Assembly: GCA_946403295.1 (NCBI GenBank)
Contig: CAMIZL010000012.1
Coordinates: 1 to 60,385 of the forward strand
Origin: an uncultured Clostridia bacterium
GTDB taxonomy: Bacteria; Bacillota; Clostridia; Lachnospirales; Lachnospiraceae
Reading direction: 5' to 3'
Length of the DNA stretch: 60,385 nucleotides
Shown here in pieces: positions 55,463 to 60,385 of the stretch. Position 1 is the first letter of the stretch. Every line of letters starts with the position of its first letter. The notes below the pieces were generated by a model. That model was not told where the DNA came from. It searched no databases and was given only the letters and a program-made list of their open reading frames with translations. A program made the translations under genes and the position numbers.

Positions 55463-56104
55463 ATGGTGAAAACAGGAACTGAAAATCTTTACAGAGAATA
55501 TCTGAAAGCCGCCAATTCACGCTGGGAATATGGAAACAGCGTTCTCTACCGTATGTGTGATGAGCAGCCGGAGCACAAGGATATAGATGTCATTGTCGGA
55601 AAGATTTGGCTCATCGGCAGAAGCTATGCTGCAGCAATTGAGAGACGAAAGAACGCAGTCGATGGCGGCGATGATTTTTATTATGACGTGGTAGCTCCAA
55701 AACTATTGGAAATTGGACCGGAGCTTGATGATCGGATCGATGGTTTGAAAAAGAGCAAAGGCCATATTGTTGATGACGCAAAAGAGATTCTTAGTACACA
55801 TAAGTTCCTGATGGATACCTTCTATGAGCTGACCGGTCTGGAAAAGAGATCTCTTGCATCAAAGTACCTGCATTTCCATTGTCCGGAAAAATTCTTCATA
55901 TATGACAGTAGAGCAAGGGCTGCTATCGGAAAGATTGTAAAAAGACCAAATAAGAAGATCCTGTTAGGGAATGATGACCATGATGCAGAGTATGGTGACT
56001 TTGTATGCCGGATGCTTGAACTGCAGGAGTATTTGGATGAAAAGCTGGGAACGTATGAAAAGCCAAGGGCAATTGACAGCTTTTTACTGTCAGAAGTGAA
56101 ATAG
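55463..56104 (+). CDS. Hypothetical defence-associated protein with KYLHFH...IYDSRA motif
   Basis: A 213-residue helical protein. The most distinctive part is about residues 134-151: K-Y-L-H-F-H-C-P-E-K-F-F-I-Y-D-S-R-A. This kind of motif resembles the helix-hairpin-aspartate region of some DNA glycosylase-like proteins, but I cannot assign a family. ATG at 55463 has an AAGGA site. It lies 11 bp from the small nuclease gene and 14 bp before the GTPase pair. Confidence 0.78.
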   Translation: MVKTGTENLYREYLKAANSRWEYGNSVLYRMCDEQPEHKDIDVIVGKIWLIGRSYAAAIERRKNAVDGGDDFYYDVVAPKLLEIGPELDDRIDGLKKSKGHIVDDAKEILSTHKFLMDTFYELTGLEKRSLASKYLHFHCPEKFFIYDSRARAAIGKIVKRPNKKILLGNDDHDAEYGDFVCRMLELQEYLDEKLGTYEKPRAIDSFLLSEVK

Positions 56105-56118
56105 AAAAGTGGGGTAGC

Positions 56119-58221
56119 ATGGACGAAACGAATTTGAGGCAAGTGCTGAAAGAATGCAATAAGTCTGCAAAGACTGGATACAAGATCGCTTCAGCACAGG
56201 AGAAAAATTTGAATAGAGCTCTGGCTTCAGCACAGGAAAAAGTCCAGAGCACTATTATAGATTTCAATAGTTCTCCGTGTTACGCACCGGAGGCGACTGA
56301 ACTATTAGAGGTACAGCTGGTAGAAATCAGAGATGCATTTAATAAGCTCTCGTTTGCATTCAAGGAAGACTTACAGAATCTGCGAGAGAATTTGTCACAA
56401 TTTTCGATTACACTCTTTGGGCGGACAATGGCAGGAAAGTCTACACTGATGGAAATTCTGACTGAGGGGGACGGATCCTCAATTGGAAAGGGATCGCAAC
56501 GCACAACCAGGGATGTTCGGAAGTACACGTGGAATGGTCTGGAAATAACAGACGTACCAGGCATAGGAGCCTTTGAAGGAGAAGATGACGAACAGATTGC
56601 TTTTGAAGCAGCCAAGACTGCGGATCTGATTTTGTTTTTGATTACAGATGACGCTCCGCAGGTAGCAGAAGCAGAATGCTTCAGTAGAATAGTGAACCTT
56701 GGAAAACCCATCATTTGTATTATGAATGTCAAAGCCTCTATCGCGGAAGACAAGAGCTTGAAGTTGGCTCTTAGAGACGTGAATAAGCGCTTTGATATGG
56801 AACGGCTGGATAAAATCAGAAATCAATTTTTGCTGTTTTCGGAACAGTTTGGACAGACATGGAGTCATATTCCGTTTGTATATGTTCATCTTAAATCTGC
56901 ATATGCAGCATTGAAGGCTGAGGATCCGGAAAAAAGAAAAAGCTTTCACGAAGTTAGCAGGATTGATTACCTGAAAAGCCGGATCGTGGATCAGGTCAGA
57001 ACAAAAGGTGAGTTCTATAGAATTAAGACCTTCATCGATATTATTTCAAATCCGATTCTTGAATCGATGGAGAACCTTTTGGAACAAAGTCAGATAAATA
57101 GTGTCCAGGGACGAACCATCCTTGCTAAGAAGCGGCAGCTTGGGAGTTGGAAGGACGTTTTTTATCGAGACGGCAAGGCCCAGATTAAATCACTGATTGT
57201 AAAGATAAAGAGTGAGCTTAACGGGGAGATTGCTTCTTTTGCCGAAGATCACTTTGATGACAAGAATGCAGATAAGGCGTGGAATAAGCTGCTTAAATCA
57301 CGAAAAGTAGAAGTAAGATGTCAGGAGCTTCTTGAAGATCTTGAGGCTAAAAGCAACGATAAACTGAAGGAGATTTCCAGAGAGATTACGAATGAATTGA
57401 AGTTCGCTACATCCTTTGAAGGCGACAAATCTCTCCGGATGCATAAGATTATTGACGGGAAAAAGTTGTGGGATTGGTCTTCAATAGCTTTAGGCGGTGG
57501 ATTATCCATAGCAGCAGGTATTGCTTATCTGGTTGGCGCTGCAGCGGCAGGTCCTTTAGGATGGGCGGCGTTAGCTGTATCCGTTATAGGTGTCGGTGGA
57601 TCATTTTTATTCAAGAGCCGTGATAAAAAGGAATTTGAGGCTAGAACACGTCTTGAAAAGAAGCTTCGAGAAAATGTTTCACAGATATGTGATACTCTTG
57701 AAAAGCAGATGAACAAGAATCTGGATTCCTTGGTATCTGTCAGAATCGAAGGCCTGATGTCAGAGATGGACAAGATTAATTCCGTCATATTCCGTTTAGC
57801 TGATACACAGAAGGAACTGGCATGGGGGCTGAACAATCATATGCTTGAACTAAACAATCAGATTTTGACAGAAGCGATACGTCTTATCGGCGCTGAAGGA
57901 CTTCAGTATCACGTACAGTCTGTTGCAAGGATCCCCGGAAATACAAGTTTGATCCTGCTCAATGATGGGACGGTATTCCCTAAAGAGCAAAAGGATGGAC
58001 TGTATAAACTGATGGCAGAAAGAATAGGATTTGTTTATGATTCAGATAATAAGCGGGTTCTTATATCCAGAGTTTTGGGAAGAGAGATAGATAGGAACCG
58101 GATCAATATAGAAGAGAAAATCGGTGTAGCTCATATTCCTCTTGGTGACGCTACACCGAATATGAAAAACAGAGTCCGTCTGGCACAACAGTTTTCAAGA
58201 CTGTTAATAATGAATGAGTGA
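56119..58221 (+). CDS. Dynamin-like GTPase (first of a pair)
   Basis: A 700-residue GTPase. P-loop GRTMAGKST (101-109), switch I threonines in SQRTTRD, switch II DVPGIG near 145; the NKxD motif is degenerate (MNVKAS). Long helical regions flank two close membrane spans (about 455-496, glycine- and alanine-rich), the paddle typical of bacterial dynamin-like proteins. The tandem pair resembles LeoA/LeoBC (Eleos), a system with anti-phage activity. It could act on the membrane of infected cells. Confidence 0.85.
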   Translation: MDETNLRQVLKECNKSAKTGYKIASAQEKNLNRALASAQEKVQSTIIDFNSSPCYAPEATELLEVQLVEIRDAFNKLSFAFKEDLQNLRENLSQFSITLFGRTMAGKSTLMEILTEGDGSSIGKGSQRTTRDVRKYTWNGLEITDVPGIGAFEGEDDEQIAFEAAKTADLILFLITDDAPQVAEAECFSRIVNLGKPIICIMNVKASIAEDKSLKLALRDVNKRFDMERLDKIRNQFLLFSEQFGQTWSHIPFVYVHLKSAYAALKAEDPEKRKSFHEVSRIDYLKSRIVDQVRTKGEFYRIKTFIDIISNPILESMENLLEQSQINSVQGRTILAKKRQLGSWKDVFYRDGKAQIKSLIVKIKSELNGEIASFAEDHFDDKNADKAWNKLLKSRKVEVRCQELLEDLEAKSNDKLKEISREITNELKFATSFEGDKSLRMHKIIDGKKLWDWSSIALGGGLSIAAGIAYLVGAAAAGPLGWAALAVSVIGVGGSFLFKSRDKKEFEARTRLEKKLRENVSQICDTLEKQMNKNLDSLVSVRIEGLMSEMDKINSVIFRLADTQKELAWGLNNHMLELNNQILTEAIRLIGAEGLQYHVQSVARIPGNTSLILLNDGTVFPKEQKDGLYKLMAERIGFVYDSDNKRVLISRVLGREIDRNRINIEEKIGVAHIPLGDATPNMKNRVRLAQQFSRLLIMNE

Positions 58222-58231
58222 GGTGAAGGCT

Positions 58232-59929
58232 ATGTTTAAGATTGCTGGATTTGCTCAAAGAAGCATAGAGTTGAAAGAGAAGGCAAGGGCAGCCTTATTA
58301 TCTGCAGGATTAGATTTACAGATCCGAGATAATAAATCTGCTGCTATCAGGCTTGTGTTCGCTGGTCAATATAGCGCCGGTAAGTCATCTATTCTGAAGA
58401 TGCTTACAGGAAGAACCGATATTGCTATTGGTGCTGATATAACCACACAGCAAGCCCATACATATGATTGGAATGGTATTGAGGTGGTGGATACACCAGG
58501 TATACATACTCAGCTGAGACCAGATCATGATGAAATATCTTATGATGCGATAGCTTCAGCAGATATGTTGGTGTTCGTTGTTACCAATGAGCTTTTTGAT
58601 TCCTATATGGCTGCGCATTTCAGAAAACTGGCGATTGATAAAGATAAAGCTGGTGAAATGATTCTTGTTGTTAACAAGATGGACAGAACAGCAGAGGGGA
58701 ATACTGGAGAACAGCAGGATATTATACGAGAAGATTTGAAAAAAGTTCTGGAGCCATACACTCCAGAGCAACTTAATCTTTCATTCCTGGATGCCGAATC
58801 CTACCTTGAAAGTGTTGAAGAAAGAGCTGAGGATCCTGAGCTAGCTGATGAGCTTGCTGCACGTAGTGGTTATGCTCAGTTTATTGAAACACTGAACCGC
58901 TTTGTTGAAGAAAAGAGTATACCGTCAAAACTTACCACAGAGTTGTATGTTATAGATGATCGGTTGGAAAAGGCAATTAAAGATTTGCAACCAAAATCAT
59001 CTGATGCGGACATCGATGCTCTTGAAGAGAACTTCATGCAGCAAAGGCACTTGCTCATTGAGGCGAGAGGACGCATGCAGCAGGAAGTGAAGGATATATA
59101 CACCACGGCTGCATCTCAGATTCGTGATATAGGACTTGATGCTGCGAATCTTCTGGTAGAGGGCTGTAAGCAGGATGAAGTCGAGGATGAACTTCAGAAG
59201 TCAATTAGAAAAGCTGAGGATATCATTGAAAAGTGCCAGTCGGATGCCATTGAGGTAATCGATTCACGTTTGAATGAGATGGGGCAGCAGCTTGAAGTAA
59301 TTGAAAATTCTGAGTTCTCACGGGAACTAAAATCAAGACTCTCTGGAAAATTTGAAGGACTTCCTGAGGGAATACAGAAAATAATCGCAAATGCCGGTCC
59401 GGGTTTCCAGAAGGCAGGACAGGCTGTGTTAAATAATGCTTATAAAGCTGGAACTCAAGGTGGCTTAAAACTCACCAACTTCTCTGGAAGCACAATTCAT
59501 CAAATGGTTCTGAAAGTTGGGCATGGGATCGGCTTTAAGTTTAAGCCGTGGCAGGCAATTAAGATAACAAAGGGAATTGCCATTGGAGGCCAGGTGCTTA
59601 GTGCGTTAGGTGTTGGTTTCTCTGTATTCATACAGATAAAAGCTGATCAGGATGAGGAAAGAATCAGAGAGGATTTAAAGAATAATCGTCAGAATATCCG
59701 TAGCCAGTTTAATGTGGCAGCAAATGAACTGGAAGATTACGCAAGACAGTATATTAAAGATAATGTGAATCGTCCTTTAGAGACATCCATCGCGACGATA
59801 GATGGCAACATTCAGGAAATCAGAGATACACGATCAAACAGAAGCGCTGCGTGTCGTCAGCTTGAAGATCTCCAGAAAGAATGCAGATTGCTTATTCAGG
59901 ATATTCATTCTGAAAACGAAGCAGTATAA
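58232..59929 (+). CDS. Dynamin-like GTPase (second of a pair)
   Basis: A 565-residue GTPase with intact motifs: P-loop GQYSAGKSS (45-53), ITTQQ, switch II DTPGIH near 87 and NKMD near 148. A long coiled coil (about 250-380) and a hydrophobic segment near 449-470 (IAIGGQVLSALGVGFSVFIQI) follow. Start ATG 58232 behind GAGGTGAAGG, 11 bp after its partner; the ATG at 58214 overlaps that gene. Together they may form a heteromeric membrane-remodelling GTPase. A terminator follows. Confidence 0.85.
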   Translation: MFKIAGFAQRSIELKEKARAALLSAGLDLQIRDNKSAAIRLVFAGQYSAGKSSILKMLTGRTDIAIGADITTQQAHTYDWNGIEVVDTPGIHTQLRPDHDEISYDAIASADMLVFVVTNELFDSYMAAHFRKLAIDKDKAGEMILVVNKMDRTAEGNTGEQQDIIREDLKKVLEPYTPEQLNLSFLDAESYLESVEERAEDPELADELAARSGYAQFIETLNRFVEEKSIPSKLTTELYVIDDRLEKAIKDLQPKSSDADIDALEENFMQQRHLLIEARGRMQQEVKDIYTTAASQIRDIGLDAANLLVEGCKQDEVEDELQKSIRKAEDIIEKCQSDAIEVIDSRLNEMGQQLEVIENSEFSRELKSRLSGKFEGLPEGIQKIIANAGPGFQKAGQAVLNNAYKAGTQGGLKLTNFSGSTIHQMVLKVGHGIGFKFKPWQAIKITKGIAIGGQVLSALGVGFSVFIQIKADQDEERIREDLKNNRQNIRSQFNVAANELEDYARQYIKDNVNRPLETSIATIDGNIQEIRDTRSNRSAACRQLEDLQKECRLLIQDIHSENEAV

Positions 59930-59935
59930 AGAAGA

Positions 59936-59971
59936 AGCGGCCTCCGGCATTGAACCGGGAGCCGCTGTTTT
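59936..59971. terminator. Terminator at the end of the defence block
   Basis: AGCGGC (59936-59941) with an imperfect inner stem pairs with GCCGCT (59961-59966), then TTTT. Convergent genes meet here, so it may work both ways. Confidence 0.75.
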
Positions 59972-59975
59972 CATA

Positions 59976-60385
59976 TCAGTCTTTTTTATAAAAATTTGTC
60001 TCGTAGCCATCGGCGCGGAGCAGAATGTCCGGCATCCATGCAGGGGATCTGCCCATCTGCTCACAGACTGCTTTCAGGTCAACATTGGGGCTGCATTCGA
60101 TGATCAGCTCATCATGGACGTGCCCGACGATGAAGCAGTGCCGGAGAGTTTTCATGGCATTGCAGAGGATGTCCCTGCTGACAGCCTGCACGATGTTCTC
60201 CACAAACTTCGGACCGTAAGATTCGATGCGTTCCCACTTCTTTGTAGATCCTACACCTTCATAGGTGACGGATTCGCCGCCGAACTGGTTCTCTCCGATA
60301 CGAGGCTTCACATAGGAGAGCAGGCGACCGGAGGGAAGCTTGATGAAGAGCATTCCGCTCTTGTAAAAGAACTTGATGCCGCGAA
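59976..60385 (-). CDS. Family A DNA polymerase, phage/element type, C-terminal part (partial)
   Basis: The frame is open past the right end, so only the last about 136 residues are seen. They hold the finger-domain end KFVENIVQAVSRDILCNAM and motif C HVHDELIIE (catalytic V-H-D-E), hallmarks of DNA polymerase I. The short tail (PDILLRADGYETNFYKKD) is the form seen in phage and integrative-element polymerases of Clostridia. It probably belongs to the replication module of the element. Confidence 0.88.
   Translation of the reverse strand, partial: RGIKFFYKSGMLFIKLPSGRLLSYVKPRIGENQFGGESVTYEGVGSTKKWERIESYGPKFVENIVQAVSRDILCNAMKTLRHCFIVGHVHDELIIECSPNVDLKAVCEQMGRSPAWMPDILLRADGYETNFYKKD

Noticed and set aside
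44481-60385. Transposase, integrase or relaxase genes
   Set aside because: None is seen in the window; mobility is inferred from associated genes and from the rlmD junction only.

Overview
The window looks like the chromosome of a Gram-positive anaerobe of the Clostridia, most likely a Lachnospiraceae member. This rests on gene families and gene order (hrcA-grpE-dnaK-dnaJ-prmA-rsmE-cysteine desulfurase-thiI; ireB-ruvX-DUF1292-rnjA-mltG-like-trmR-U32 peptidase), GGAGG-type ribosome binding sites and frequent GTG/TTG starts. No species can be named from the sequence alone.

Layout. 1-12.7 kb: a membrane-tethered XRE regulator, a PhnP-like metallo-hydrolase, a MacB-type ABC exporter, a serine hydrolase, a split chromate transporter, an EAL phosphodiesterase with a degenerate GGDEF half, a HerA-like ATPase and a membrane-anchored GH25 lysozyme. 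12.7-18.5 kb: a MATE transporter on the minus strand, then hemW, birA, bioY behind a perfect BirA operator, and a Memo/AMMECR1 fusion. The usual radical-SAM partner of that fusion survives only as 13 codons. 18.6-20.5 kb: an Lsa-type ABC-F ribosome protection gene behind a transcription attenuator. 20.7-26.1 kb: the CIRCE-controlled heat-shock operon. 26.1-44.4 kb: housekeeping genes rich in RNA modification (prmA, rsmE, cysteine desulfurase, thiI, mtaB, trmR, trhP-like, rlmD), with RNase J, IreB, RuvX, an HPr-like protein without its catalytic histidine, an SNF2 helicase and a YerC/TrpR-like regulator.

From 44.4 kb to the end the sequence is by eye more AT-rich and of mobile-element type. 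It begins right after rlmD, whose product carries a foreign-looking C-terminal tail. The left part holds a ribbon-helix-helix protein, a SymE toxin and small element-type proteins. The right edge enters a phage-type family A DNA polymerase. Between them (46.8-59.9 kb) is a block of eleven co-directional, mostly overlapping or tightly spaced defence genes: an ABC three-component system, an HTH regulator, a restriction-modification cassette with two methyltransferases, a PD-(D/E)XK endonuclease, a small PD-(D/E)XK protein, an unknown protein, and two dynamin-like GTPases resembling Eleos/Leo systems.

The most unusual item is the gene at 53907-54965. It encodes an N-terminal ferredoxin-like iron-sulfur module fused to a domain that aligns with the nuclease domain of the adjacent restriction enzyme. 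Both share C-x2-S-R-x-G-D-x3-R-x-D-A followed by E-I-K in one and E-I-E in the other. I infer a two-subunit restriction enzyme with one iron-sulfur subunit. I know of no described example.
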